The notes beneath the pieces were generated by a model. It was not told the DNA's origin and ran no database searches. It was given only the letters and a program-made list of their open reading frames with translations. 64,000 bases of DNA from a virus. Positions 30,480 through 37,952 of this stretch are shown piece by piece. Position 1 is the stretch's first letter. Each line of letters begins with the position of its first letter. The stretch spans positions 62,001 through 126,000 of IMG/VR virus record IMGVR_UViG_3300013099_000017; one strand, written 5' to 3'. A program made the position numbers and the translations under genes.

Positions 30480-31418
30480 ATGTTAAAATTCAAAAACTAT
30501 CTTGTTGAACAGGATTTATTAAATGAGAAACTATTATTAATTAATAGTGGTAAAAAATATGGACAGGTAGTTTTTCTTGCTGGTGGTGCTGGTTCTGGAA
30601 AGGGGTTTGCTGGAAATAATTTTATGAATATTCAGGATTTTAAAGTTCGGGATGTTGATGAAATGAAAAAAGCATATCTTACACTTAATAAATTGAGACA
30701 CAAATATCCTGAATTAGATGGACTTGATTTAAAAAAACCAGAAGATGTTTTTAAAATGCATGGTTTTATTAAGAAAAAAGGTACAGTTAAATCTACATTA
30801 GATAATATGCTTTCTGTTATTGTAAATCCAAACATTTTACCAAATATCGTATTTGATGTTACATTACAGTATGTTTCTAAAATTGATGATACCGTTCCAT
30901 TATTAATCAAAGCTGGATATAAACCCGAAAATATTCATATTATATGGGTGTTGACTGATTATGAAATTGCATTTAAAGCAAATTTGGAAAGGGATCGTAT
31001 TGTTCCTTATGGTAAAGATGGTACACCAAATATTATATTAGATACTCATGTTGGTGCAAGTAAAACAATGTGGAATATTGTTGGTAAAAATAATATTCCA
31101 AAATCAATTAATGGCGGTATTTATGTTATACTGAATAATCGTGATCAAACTATTGTATTTAAAGAAGGTGATAAAAAAGATTTCAGAACAGCAAAAGATG
31201 ATAAAGATGCACCAGCAAAAATAACAACAAGCCCTAGAAAATATGTTAGTAAAAGTAGTGAGAATTACAAAAAGAAAACTATCGTTGTTAAAGATTTCAC
31301 ATATTTAACATATAAAGAACCTGGGAAGGCTCCCAAAAAAGATAAAGAAATTTATAAACAGTTATTTGGATGGGTTAAAGCTAATATTCCAAAATCAGCA
31401 TTAAAATTCATTAATTGA
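30480..31418 (+). CDS. Internal (head-packaged) P-loop kinase-like protein
   Basis: 312 aa. Starts MLKFKNYLVEQDLLNEK: a T4-type capsid-targeting peptide with L-V-E and L-N-E prohead-protease sites. Then a P-loop VVFLAGGAGSGKGF (about 31-43), and FKVRDVDEMKK; IHIIWVLTDYEIAF..N..RDR follows: the layout of zeta-toxin/AAA kinase-like proteins that phosphorylate a small molecule or protein. The predicted route is packing in the head and injection with DNA. Last 100 residues are basic. TATAAATA is directly upstream. Kinase substrate unknown. Confidence 0.72.
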   Translation: MLKFKNYLVEQDLLNEKLLLINSGKKYGQVVFLAGGAGSGKGFAGNNFMNIQDFKVRDVDEMKKAYLTLNKLRHKYPELDGLDLKKPEDVFKMHGFIKKKGTVKSTLDNMLSVIVNPNILPNIVFDVTLQYVSKIDDTVPLLIKAGYKPENIHIIWVLTDYEIAFKANLERDRIVPYGKDGTPNIILDTHVGASKTMWNIVGKNNIPKSINGGIYVILNNRDQTIVFKEGDKKDFRTAKDDKDAPAKITTSPRKYVSKSSENYKKKTIVVKDFTYLTYKEPGKAPKKDKEIYKQLFGWVKANIPKSALKFIN

Positions 31419-31428
31419 TGATATATAT

Positions 31429-31470
31429 CCCATTGTGAGTATATACATTAACATTTAATAATGTGATAAT
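31429..31470 (+). promoter_or_regulatory. Early promoter, CCCATTGTGAG-box type
   Basis: Box 31429-31439, 25 bases, GATAAT 31465-31470 preceded by TGT. Leader is unlike the others (GTGAGAGATAGCGTTCCC) but carries AAAGGAG before 31519. Confidence 0.68.
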
Positions 31471-31518
31471 AATCCTGTAGTGAGAGATAGCGTTCCCATT
31501 TAAAGAAAAGGAGTCGAT

Positions 31519-31719
31519 ATGAGTTATTCAGTTGTTCATTCCGAAAGATATTTAGTTGATAAAAAAGAAACAGAATATTCTAGTCTGGAAAAAATCAAAG
31601 AACGTTATTCCGTTTATTGGAATTATGTTAAAGATGAAATTTCTGCTCTGAATGTTGGTGATAGTGTTGATGTTCATTATGATGATTATGTTTCTCTGAA
31701 TGTTAAAAAAGTTTCTTAA
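31519..31719 (+). CDS. Hypothetical protein, 66 aa
   Basis: Not recognised. Single-gene transcript between two promoters, with the strong AAAGGAGTCG ribosome-binding site. Ends in a beta pattern (ALNVGDSVDVHYDDYVSLNVKKV). Confidence 0.55.
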   Translation: MSYSVVHSERYLVDKKETEYSSLEKIKERYSVYWNYVKDEISALNVGDSVDVHYDDYVSLNVKKVS

Positions 31720-31722
31720 CTC

Positions 31723-31790
31723 TTGATCTAGATCAAGGTAAATATCCTCTATCATTGATATACTATATTTGTGGTGAGGGAATTGTTCCC
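31723..31790 (+). promoter_or_regulatory. FNR-box promoter with leader hairpin
   Basis: TTGATCTAGATCAA (31723-31736), centre 29 bases before TATACT (31759-31764), i.e. -41.5. Downstream is the leader hairpin GGGAA-TTG-TTCCC (31778-31790), then AAACTTCCAAAAGGAAA. Confidence 0.7.
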
Positions 31791-31822
31791 AAAATAGAAA
31801 AACTTCCAAAAGGAAATTCAAA

Positions 31823-32398
31823 ATGAAAGCAACACATAAAGGTACTTGTCAATGTTGTGGTGCAATGCAAAAACTTCCAAATGGCGTATTATCTAATCAT
31901 GGTTATACAGTTGATTGGGGTATGTTCAATGGCACTTGTCAAGGTGCAGGTCATAAGCCTTTTGAAAAATCAACAGATTTAATCGAAAGTTTCATAAATC
32001 AAGCCAAAGCTCAAATCGAAAATTTAAACAATGAAATCAGTGAAGTTTCTAATTCAACTGATGTTAAATCGGTTTGGTATCGTAAATATATTCCTGCAAC
32101 ATACAGCAAACAAGCACATTATGTTTGGGAAAAACGTGGTTTATTATTAGATAAAGTTTATTCTGAAAGATTTACTTCTTGGAAATGGGATAGTTTACCA
32201 ACTGATACCAAAGACGTTAATCGTGGTAAAACAGGTGTTGGTGATCATAAACCAAATCCCGATGATGCAGTTAAATTTGAAAATGAAAAATATACCGCAA
32301 TGTTAAGCAAAAAGGTTCAAGGTATTGAAGGTTATATCCAATGGCAAGAAGAACGTATTTCCGGTTGGACTGAGCAACCTTTACAGGAAATTAAATAA
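31823..32398 (+). CDS. Zinc-finger protein of phage/plasmid type, 191 aa
   Basis: N-terminus CQCCGAMQKLPNGVLSNHGY and later FNGTCQGAGHKPFEKS give three or four Cys/His ligands in the pattern C-x-x-C-G-x-x-Q-x-L-P-x-G-x-L-x-x-H-G-Y-T-V, common in plasmid and phage proteins of unknown role. A coiled-coil region follows (about 50-75) and a basic middle. First gene of an FNR-box operon, coupled to the next by TAATG. Confidence 0.65.
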   Translation: MKATHKGTCQCCGAMQKLPNGVLSNHGYTVDWGMFNGTCQGAGHKPFEKSTDLIESFINQAKAQIENLNNEISEVSNSTDVKSVWYRKYIPATYSKQAHYVWEKRGLLLDKVYSERFTSWKWDSLPTDTKDVNRGKTGVGDHKPNPDDAVKFENEKYTAMLSKKVQGIEGYIQWQEERISGWTEQPLQEIK

Positions 32399-32586
32399 TG
32401 TTAAAACCTAGAATTGCTAAACTGAAAAAGGATACTCAATTAAAAATTAAACGATATGTAAATTTTCAAGAACAATATATTGGTGAAGTTGGGGATAAAT
32501 CTCCAACATATTTTTTATTCTTGAAACGCATGGAAAAACAATATCATAAAACCCTATCCACAATAAATAAACTTGGATCAAATTAA
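32398..32586 (+). CDS. Hypothetical protein, 62 aa
   Basis: Not recognised. Very basic helix-rich protein (MLKPRIAKLKKDTQLKIKRY). Coupled to both neighbours. Confidence 0.5.
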   Translation: MLKPRIAKLKKDTQLKIKRYVNFQEQYIGEVGDKSPTYFLFLKRMEKQYHKTLSTINKLGSN

Positions 32587-32736
32587 ATGGATGATACATT
32601 AACAATATCGGAAAAGATAAAAGAAGCTCAATATTATTTTAATACTTATTCTGAAACTGTCCGACTATATGAAGAAATTCATGGAGTCGGTAATTATTCA
32701 CCTAAACTAACTGTATTATACACACTGGAATCATAA
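32587..32736 (+). CDS. Hypothetical protein, 49 aa
   Basis: Not recognised. Helical (ISEKIKEAQYYFNTYSETVRLYEE). Same general pattern as the start of the 32738 gene (helix, NG/GVG loop, YSP or YPD), so it may be a shorter copy. Confidence 0.45.
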   Translation: MDDTLTISEKIKEAQYYFNTYSETVRLYEEIHGVGNYSPKLTVLYTLES

Positions 32737-32737
32737 A

Positions 32738-32929
32738 ATGGATATTGAAGAAATAAAAAAAGAACACAATTATATGTTGGATAGTTATTCAAAACAACTA
32801 AAAACATATCAAGATGAAAATGGATGTGATGATTATCCTGATTATATGATGTATACAATTAAATTGATAGAATTTTATCGTGGTACTTTGACTATATTAA
32901 ATCGAATTGAAAATGGTGTATTTAAATGA
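32738..32929 (+). CDS. Hypothetical protein, 63 aa
   Basis: Not recognised. Helical hairpin with ...KLIEFYRGTLTILNRIENG at the C-terminus; the following short gene ends with a matching EEYYRGVWNTLNELKRG. Part of a degenerate tandem family 32587-33020. Confidence 0.5.
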   Translation: MDIEEIKKEHNYMLDSYSKQLKTYQDENGCDDYPDYMMYTIKLIEFYRGTLTILNRIENGVFK

Positions 32930-33020
32930 ATATACAGAATATCTTGTTTACCGATTACAAATGGAAGAATATTATCGTGGTGTTTGGAACACATTAAATG
33001 AACTTAAACGGGGTGCATAA
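32916..33020 (+). CDS. Short copy of the 32738 C-terminus, 34 aa (GTG start, possibly a remnant)
   Basis: Frame from GTG 32916 reads VYLNEYTEYLVYRLQMEEYY then RGVWNTLNELKRGA. It repeats the last half of the preceding gene. The short length and odd start suggest either a mini-gene or a leftover of a third tandem copy. Stop overlaps the next ATG. Confidence 0.4.
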   Translation: MYLNEYTEYLVYRLQMEEYYRGVWNTLNELKRGA

Positions 33021-33184
33021 TGAAAAAATATAAATTCTCTGTTATTTATTTCATCTATAATGAAGAAGATGAAATAAAAAAAGTTATTGATGTTATGTAT
33101 GGCTCAGGACATCAATCAGTTGTAGATGAAATCAAAAAACTGGAAAATTTTGTCACTATGGTTTATATTGGAGTAATTGAGTAA
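33020..33184 (+). CDS. Hypothetical protein, 54 aa
   Basis: Not recognised. Beta-alpha-beta pattern: KYKFSVIYFIYNEEDEIKKVIDVMYG...LENFVTMVYIGVIE. Coupled by TAATG; last gene before the promoter at 33190. Confidence 0.5.
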   Translation: MKKYKFSVIYFIYNEEDEIKKVIDVMYGSGHQSVVDEIKKLENFVTMVYIGVIE

Positions 33185-33189
33185 TATAT

Positions 33190-33231
33190 CCCATTGTAGG
33201 TATATATTTATCAATATAATTGTGAGATACT
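33190..33231 (+). promoter_or_regulatory. Early promoter, CCCATTGTAGG-box type
   Basis: Box 33190-33200, 25 bases, GATACT 33226-33231. Leader hairpin GGGG-ATTT-CCCC (33245-33256), then AAACTTCCAAAAGGAAA. Confidence 0.72.
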
Positions 33232-33287
33232 ATACTTGTGGTGAGGGGATTTCCCCAATTAGATAAACTTCCAAAAGGAAATAAATC

Positions 33288-33785
33288 ATGAACTATTTTT
33301 CTGCCGTTTCAACTGTCGAAGAAATCAAAAAACTTTATCGTAAATTGTGTTCTAAATTTCATCCGGATCGTGGTGGTGATTTAGAAATCATGAAAACGGT
33401 AAACGTTCAATATAAAGAATCCCTTGCTGGAAATCATGGTCAAAAATCTACCGATAATTTTGGTAAAGAACATACTTATTACTACAATGAGCATGTAGAA
33501 GATGCATTGATGGAAAAAATTCAGGAACTTTTAGCCCTCAATATGACAGGTGTTGAAGTTGCTTTAATTGGTGTTTGGATTTGGGTGACGGGCGATAATA
33601 CTAAAGATTATCGCACACAATTCAAAAACCTTAAATTACGTTGGCACTCAAAGCGTCAAGCGTGGTACTTTCAAACAAGTAAGAAGCGTACCAAATATAA
33701 GAGAAACTTTTCAATGGATGATATGGCTCATGCTTATGGTTATCAGACATTCAAAAGTGATGATAATAAATTGGCACTTGCCTAA
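33288..33785 (+). CDS. J-domain (DnaJ-like) protein, 165 aa
   Basis: N-terminal J domain with LYRKLCSKFHPDRGGD: the HPD tripeptide (about 26-28) that stimulates Hsp70 ATPase is present. The C-terminal part (VALIGVWIWVTGDNTKDYRTQFKNLKLRWHSKRQAWYF split over 98-133) is a module often fused to J domains in phages and plasmids. Probably recruits host DnaK. Own promoter with a hairpin leader, so likely made strongly. Confidence 0.85.
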   Translation: MNYFSAVSTVEEIKKLYRKLCSKFHPDRGGDLEIMKTVNVQYKESLAGNHGQKSTDNFGKEHTYYYNEHVEDALMEKIQELLALNMTGVEVALIGVWIWVTGDNTKDYRTQFKNLKLRWHSKRQAWYFQTSKKRTKYKRNFSMDDMAHAYGYQTFKSDDNKLALA

Positions 33786-33910
33786 TGAATATCGTTGATT
33801 TCTTTTTTACTTCTTATGTTGTTATTATCACATCAATTCCGTTTATATTTTATTATGATGATATTAAACGGAAACGGTGGGTTAATGGAAAAGATGATAC
33901 CATAAAATAA
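33785..33910 (+). CDS. Small membrane protein, 41 aa
   Basis: One transmembrane helix (about 4-24, VDFFFTSYVVIITSIPFIFYY), charged C-terminal tail. The ATG overlaps the J-domain gene stop. Confidence 0.5.
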   Translation: MNIVDFFFTSYVVIITSIPFIFYYDDIKRKRWVNGKDDTIK

Positions 33911-33928
33911 CTATTATAGGATAATATT

Positions 33929-34120
33929 ATGATCAAATCACAACAAAATGCTCTTGTTGTTCTTTCTGTTATGGGTGAACTTGTTACAGAAAAAATTTCA
34001 AAAATTATTGAACTTGAAGAAGAACTTGCACAAGTAAAAAAAGAATTGGAGCAAGAGCGCAATATGAAAGAATATTTAGTTGCTTTAACTTCGGTAAAAT
34101 ACCCATTAAGAGATATATAA
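33929..34120 (+). CDS. Coiled-coil protein, 63 aa
   Basis: A Glu/Lys-rich coiled coil runs from about residue 22 to 48 (ISKIIELEEELAQVKKELEQE). Basic N-terminus. TATAGGATAATATT upstream. Function unknown. Confidence 0.55.
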   Translation: MIKSQQNALVVLSVMGELVTEKISKIIELEEELAQVKKELEQERNMKEYLVALTSVKYPLRDI

Positions 34121-34183
34121 ATTATTTTTTAAGTATGTAATAATAAAGTCTGAATTGAGATAAACTTCCAAAAGGAAATCAAA

Positions 34184-34603
34184 ATGGCTGAGTCAGCAAA
34201 GTTCAAAAAATACGAAATGGTTTGTAAATCTTCAAAGAAATCTCAAGAACGAAATGACTGTTCCGTAAAAGCTGTATCAATGGCAGGACGGGTTTCATAT
34301 AAAGAAGCTCATAGACGTTGTGCAGAACATGGTAGAATTAATAATAAGGGTATGATGAATAGCCAAATTAATTCTACATTGGAAGATTTAGGATTTGAAT
34401 TGCAACTAATTGAAAACCTTTATCAAAAGAATGGTTCTAAATACACTCCTAAGACTATTGGGAAGCGTTTAAAGGCAGGTTATTACATTGTTTATGTTAA
34501 AGGGCATGTGTTCCCTGTAATCAATGGTACGGTCTTTGATTGGTCTGCTAATAGACAACATAGAATCTACCAAGCATATAAAATTGTAAGGAAGCGTACA
34601 TAA
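34184..34603 (+). CDS. Papain/C39-like cysteine protease-fold protein, 139 aa
   Basis: RNDCSVKAVSMAGRVSYKEAHRRCAEHGR (about 25-53) followed by a C-terminal GYYIVYVKGHVFPVINGTVFDW: a Cys at the start of a helix, then G-H and N in strands, the order of a papain-like Cys-His-Asn site. I know of phage proteins with this layout, but protease activity is not proven. Preceded by the AAACTTCCAAAAGGAAA leader with TAATAAT at about 34139; no box can be seen upstream. Confidence 0.6.
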   Translation: MAESAKFKKYEMVCKSSKKSQERNDCSVKAVSMAGRVSYKEAHRRCAEHGRINNKGMMNSQINSTLEDLGFELQLIENLYQKNGSKYTPKTIGKRLKAGYYIVYVKGHVFPVINGTVFDWSANRQHRIYQAYKIVRKRT

Positions 34604-34794
34604 TGAGTAATGGAATTGAAGGTAATATTAGGGTATTTGAAGTTGATTTATTTAGTGAGGTTCTTTACTTTGTCTTACCAAAACACATGAGTAAGCAAGA
34701 TAAATTAATAATTTATAAGAGTGTTGGAGCCACACGTTCTTATGAAAATCAAAATGGCAATACTGTTTTGGTTGTTAAAAAGTGGCAAAATTAA
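34603..34794 (+). CDS. Hypothetical protein, 63 aa
   Basis: Not recognised. Beta-rich: NIRVFEVDLFSEVLYFVLPKHMSKQDKLIIYK. Coupled by TAATG. Confidence 0.5.
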   Translation: MSNGIEGNIRVFEVDLFSEVLYFVLPKHMSKQDKLIIYKSVGATRSYENQNGNTVLVVKKWQN

Positions 34795-34810
34795 AAAGGA
34801 AATAAATATT

Positions 34811-35053
34811 ATGACAAAGAAATCATTCCATCCAAAGAAATTATCTGATTATTCAGACATATGTCATTTGCGTGATACATTACATATATTACATGAAATT
34901 GATTGGGAAATTGATTTGATTAATGATAGTTTGCAAAACGATAATCATACGAAAACAACAACATTAAATAGATTGGAACGAAAAGATGAATTGGAAACGG
35001 TTTTGGGAACAGTTTTTAGTTTATTAAAACCATATGGGGAAAAATTCAGATAA
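34811..35053 (+). CDS. Hypothetical protein, 80 aa
   Basis: Not recognised. Two charged helices (about 20-42, 45-72). The ATG at 34811 is used because AAAAAGGAAATAAATATT lies upstream. Last gene before the 35057 promoter. Confidence 0.5.
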   Translation: MTKKSFHPKKLSDYSDICHLRDTLHILHEIDWEIDLINDSLQNDNHTKTTTLNRLERKDELETVLGTVFSLLKPYGEKFR

Positions 35054-35056
35054 TAT

Positions 35057-35124
35057 CCCATTGTGGGTATATACATTCATTAACTAATATAAGATAATAT
35101 ATTTGTGGTTGGGGGAAGTCTCCC
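35057..35124 (+). promoter_or_regulatory. Early promoter, CCCATTGTGGG-box type, with leader hairpin
   Basis: Box 35057-35067, 25 bases, GATAAT 35093-35098. The leader hairpin is GGGGG-AAGT-CTCCC (35111-35124), a compensated variant of the usual GGGG..CCCC. Leader ATTTTCAAAAGGAAA before 35154. Confidence 0.73.
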
Positions 35125-35153
35125 AAAAGATAAATTTTCAAAAGGAAATAATT

Positions 35154-35465
35154 ATGAATGGTTTATTAGTTTCAATCTATCGTGATGGATTTGGTGATTG
35201 TACAAATGGTGGTGTTTCAGGTCGTGTTAAACAGGCTGTAATCACTGGTGATTTAGTTGATTGTGATGTGTTTGAACCAACTGCTTTACAACCTGAAATG
35301 GTCATTGTGGAGCGTTATATAGGTACTAATAAATACCTTCATGCTGTTCCAAAAGATTTACATGAAAGTGGAAAATGGGTTATGTTTGGTGGTAATTTTC
35401 TTTATAGTTCAGACAGCCGTTTCCCTTCGGATCAACCAATTGCAATCCATGACAGGGTGGAATAA
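35154..35465 (+). CDS. Hypothetical protein, 103 aa
   Basis: Beta-rich: GLLVSIYRDGFGDCTNGGVSG...VTGDLVDCDVF, later DLHESGKWVMFGGNFLYSSDSRFPSDQPIAIHDRVE. I associate this with a small phage protein family of unknown function. The start is set by the conserved AAAAGGAAA leader. Confidence 0.6.
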   Translation: MNGLLVSIYRDGFGDCTNGGVSGRVKQAVITGDLVDCDVFEPTALQPEMVIVERYIGTNKYLHAVPKDLHESGKWVMFGGNFLYSSDSRFPSDQPIAIHDRVE

Positions 35466-35631
35466 TGAGAGATCCAAGTTTTTATGGTCATTTAAAGTCA
35501 TAACAACATTTCCAAGTGGAATGAAAAGTTCCACTTGGTTTTATAATTATAGACTTCTTAAAAAATATAAGAAATCAGTTCGTAAATTTGAACCTGATTC
35601 AAAAATTGTAGTATTTCCGTATAGTGAATAG
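35449..35631 (+). CDS. Hypothetical basic protein, 60 aa (uncertain start)
   Basis: The frame from ATG 35449 overlaps the previous gene by 17 bases and contains a strong hairpin. An alternative is a 12-codon frame at 35465 (MRDPSFYGHLKS) that ends before the hairpin. The residues KVITTFPSGMKSSTWFYNYRLLKKYKK suggest a real C-terminal domain. No clear ribosome-binding site. Confidence 0.35.
   Translation: MTGWNNERSKFLWSFKVITTFPSGMKSSTWFYNYRLLKKYKKSVRKFEPDSKIVVFPYSE
35512..35542 (+). terminator. Terminator-like hairpin inside a putative gene
   Basis: CCAAGTGGAA (35512-35521) pairs perfectly with TTCCACTTGG (35529-35538) across a 7-nt loop, followed by TTTT. It could end the 35057 transcript in part, reducing downstream expression. 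Confidence 0.55.
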
Positions 35632-35642
35632 GAAGATTAAAT

Positions 35643-36017
35643 ATGTTTGAAGTTGATGGAATAAAAGTATCAAATAAAGATGGTGCATTGATAAAAAGAG
35701 CCATGAAGGAATTTGGAAAACAATTAAGTTCTGGTATAATTACCCATAATGGAAAAGAAAAAAATAAAATTAAATTAATTCAGCAATGTGCAAAAATCAT
35801 TGATAAATTTAATTATGATGCTTTTGGAAACCAAGCATCATATATGGCATCATATAGAATATTTTACAAATACGCAGATAAACCCGATATGGAACCATTA
35901 TATGCAGATATGCGTTCATCATCAAAAGAAGGTGCTGTTGATGAATTTTATATATGGTATTGGGATGGTGAGCGCATTGTTAATAATAAAGAAATAGAAA
36001 TTGTTGGTTTGGGGTAA
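35643..36017 (+). CDS. Hypothetical protein, 124 aa
   Basis: Not recognised. Helical basic first half (ALIKRAMKEFGKQL...KIKLIQQCAKIIDKF), then Tyr-rich ASYRIFYKYADKPDMEPLY. AGGAAGATTAAAT upstream. Soluble. Confidence 0.5.
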   Translation: MFEVDGIKVSNKDGALIKRAMKEFGKQLSSGIITHNGKEKNKIKLIQQCAKIIDKFNYDAFGNQASYMASYRIFYKYADKPDMEPLYADMRSSSKEGAVDEFYIWYWDGERIVNNKEIEIVGLG

Positions 36018-36022
36018 TTAAT

Positions 36023-36284
36023 ATGTTTGATTTTTTTTGGAAAATTATTATCTATTGGAAATGATGTGGCATTAACACCAAAACATTATCGGGGTTTAGT
36101 TCTTGGTAAAGTGGTTGGTTTTACCCCAAAACAAGTTATATGCAATACTGGAAATATTGAAGGAATGAAAAAGTTTCTAATCTTAATAACAGAAATGACA
36201 TTTATTTTAATTATTGCCATTATTGAAGCAATTTGGAAAAAGTTTAACAAAAATCTTAGAATAGATATTGAAGGAATTGATTGA
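36023..36284 (+). pseudogene. Small membrane protein gene with a T8-tract frameshift
   Basis: ATG 36023 gives MFDFFWKIIIYWK and stops; the next frame, entered through the T8 run at 36030-36037 region, reads FFGKLLSIGNDVALTPKHYRG LVLGKVVGF...ILIIAIIEAIWKK to 36284. With one T fewer, a continuous MFDFFGKLLSIGND protein of about 86 aa with a C-terminal membrane helix results. A TTG at 36027 could start the second frame. Either slippage at the T-run or a mutation or sequencing slip. Confidence 0.55.
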
Positions 36285-36571
36285 TGAAATTACAAGCACC
36301 AAAATTGCCACTTAAATATCGTGCCGATTTTATGTTACGATATAAAGAAATATTAGATCAGAAATTATCATTTGAAGGTGCTGAGAATGGTATATTTTAT
36401 TTTAAAGGATTGATACAAATATCCGGTAAAATGTTAGAAGCTGAAATGAATGTTGCCTGTACAGATATGAGTGATTTATATTTGAACCCCATTGAATCAA
36501 TTAAAAATCTATTGGATTTTGAATATATTGATTTATTTATTGATGATGTATATTGTTTAAGGATACAATAA
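36284..36571 (+). CDS. Hypothetical protein, 95 aa
   Basis: Not recognised. Alpha/beta: LKYRADFMLRYKEILDQK, then FYFKGLIQISGKMLEAEMNVACTDM. The ATG 36284 overlaps the previous TGA. Coupled to the next gene. Confidence 0.5.
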   Translation: MKLQAPKLPLKYRADFMLRYKEILDQKLSFEGAENGIFYFKGLIQISGKMLEAEMNVACTDMSDLYLNPIESIKNLLDFEYIDLFIDDVYCLRIQ

Positions 36572-36768
36572 TGAAAACTAAATGGAAATCTATTGCTTAT
36601 TGGGATAAAGGGGTAAGTACCGGAAATAGTAAAAACGTATCAGTTGATACACATAGCACCGAAGAAATGGCTCAGGCTGTTGCTGATGCATTATTAATTG
36701 AGGGTTTGGGTGGTGAACGTAAAATTTTCCCAATAAAAACCAGAGTTGAAAAGGTTATTATCTTATGA
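36571..36768 (+). CDS. Hypothetical protein, 65 aa
   Basis: Not recognised. N-terminal KWKSIAYWDKGVSTGNSKNVSVDTHSTEE pattern then a helix EEMAQAVADALLIEGLGG: reminiscent of small phage proteins that repeat this W-x-S-x-x-Y-W start. Coupled both sides. Confidence 0.5.
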   Translation: MKTKWKSIAYWDKGVSTGNSKNVSVDTHSTEEMAQAVADALLIEGLGGERKIFPIKTRVEKVIIL

Positions 36769-36989
36769 AAAGAACTATTGTTTCAGAAATTCAACCTGAA
36801 TATGCAGTTTCTTATTATTCAATAAAAAAACATGGTAATAGTGGAGCAGGATTTTATTTACATAAAACAGATGATCCGGATAATGGATATTGTGAATTAG
36901 AATTAGTGGAAATGGGTGCTTCTCCTAAAACTGTTCGTGAGTTAAGGGAAGTTGCAAGTATTGAAGTATTTGGTAAACCCTTGATCTAG
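36765..36989 (+). CDS. Hypothetical protein, 74 aa
   Basis: Not recognised. EIQPEYAVSYYSIKKHGNSGAGFYL and a helical end. The last codons and TAG lie inside the FNR-type box of the next promoter. Confidence 0.5.
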   Translation: MKRTIVSEIQPEYAVSYYSIKKHGNSGAGFYLHKTDDPDNGYCELELVEMGASPKTVRELREVASIEVFGKPLI

Positions 36990-37047
36990 ATCAATGTTAT
37001 TTTATCCAAGTTTGATAAACTATATATGTGGTTGGGGAATGATCCCC
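36981..37047 (+). promoter_or_regulatory. FNR-box promoter with leader hairpin
   Basis: TTGATCTAGATCAA (36981-36994) lies 28 bases (centre to hexamer) before TAAACT (37016-37021), i.e. -40.5. Leader hairpin GGGGA-ATGA-TCCCC (37034-37047), then ATTTTCAAAAGGAAA. The box overlaps the upstream stop codon. Confidence 0.68.
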
Positions 37048-37077
37048 AAAAGATAAATTTTCAAAAGGAAATAAATA

Positions 37078-37386
37078 ATGAGTGATCAGAATCCAATTTT
37101 AAAAATTACAACTGATAAGATGCATAAATTTGGAGTTCGTATTGTTAATACAGGTGATCATTATGGTCTTAATGATGTATTGGTTAATGATGGTGATCCA
37201 TTGGTAGAATTTTGGGATCATACAACTTTTGAAGAAGGTCAATTCGTTAGTCGATATTATGTTAAAACCATTTTAGATCATGAATATGGTCATGATTTAA
37301 ATTTAGATGGTGGTATTCCTGAGTGGTCTATTGATGCTAATTCCATGACTACTATTGTTGGTTGGTTAAATTTTATATTGGATTGA
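37078..37386 (+). CDS. Hypothetical protein, 102 aa (tandem paralogue 1)
   Basis: Not recognised. Shares with the next gene HKFGVRIVNTGDHY, VNDGDPLVEFWD, FVSRYYV..ILDHE.G..L.L.GGI..W.ID...M..IV.WLN. First gene of an FNR-box operon. Acidic, soluble. Confidence 0.6.
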   Translation: MSDQNPILKITTDKMHKFGVRIVNTGDHYGLNDVLVNDGDPLVEFWDHTTFEEGQFVSRYYVKTILDHEYGHDLNLDGGIPEWSIDANSMTTIVGWLNFILD

Positions 37387-37389
37387 AAA

Positions 37390-37701
37390 ATGAATAATTT
37401 AAATAATGTGTTTAATGTTGTAAATGGTAATCTACATCAATTCCAAGTTCGGATCATTGATACGGGTGAACAATATGATACGACATTATTTAATGATGGT
37501 GATCCAATGGTTGAATTTTTGGATACAACATTAAATGAAGCAGGGCAATCAATTTCCATGTTTTATGTTTCAAGTCTTATAGATCATGAACCTGGATCAA
37601 GTTTAGATTTAGCAGGTGGTATTTCTAAATGGATAATTGATGGTGATACAATGGATAGCATTGTTGATTGGTTAAATGATTATTTTGGGTATGGGAGATA
37701 A
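37390..37701 (+). CDS. Hypothetical protein, 103 aa (tandem paralogue 2)
   Basis: Second copy, about 40-50% identical by eye. Three bases after the first copy. Conserved core: F-N-D-G-D-P-M-V-E-F-L-D and L-A-G-G-I-S-K-W. Confidence 0.6.
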   Translation: MNNLNNVFNVVNGNLHQFQVRIIDTGEQYDTTLFNDGDPMVEFLDTTLNEAGQSISMFYVSSLIDHEPGSSLDLAGGISKWIIDGDTMDSIVDWLNDYFGYGR

Positions 37702-37703
37702 TA

Positions 37704-37952
37704 ATGAATATAAATGATATGTCTAAGTTGACAGATTCAAGATTGAGAACATTAGATACAGATAATCTTGATAGTGCAACCCGTGTAGAATTATTGGAAT
37801 CTTTGAATATAGAATTGAATTTCATAAAAAATACTTTACGAGATTTGAGAATAACAAATTCTGATACACATTTGGCTGTTATGTTAGAAAATCTCATGCA
37901 TAGTGATTGTGGTGAAGAAGATAATCATTTCACTAGAAGTAGAGAATTATAA
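37704..37952 (+). CDS. Hypothetical protein, 82 aa
   Basis: Not recognised. Helical, LeuAsp-rich (MSKLTDSRLRTLDTDNLDSATRVELLESLNIEL split across 5-40), acidic C-terminus. Coupled to the next gene by TAATG. Confidence 0.5.
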   Translation: MNINDMSKLTDSRLRTLDTDNLDSATRVELLESLNIELNFIKNTLRDLRITNSDTHLAVMLENLMHSDCGEEDNHFTRSREL

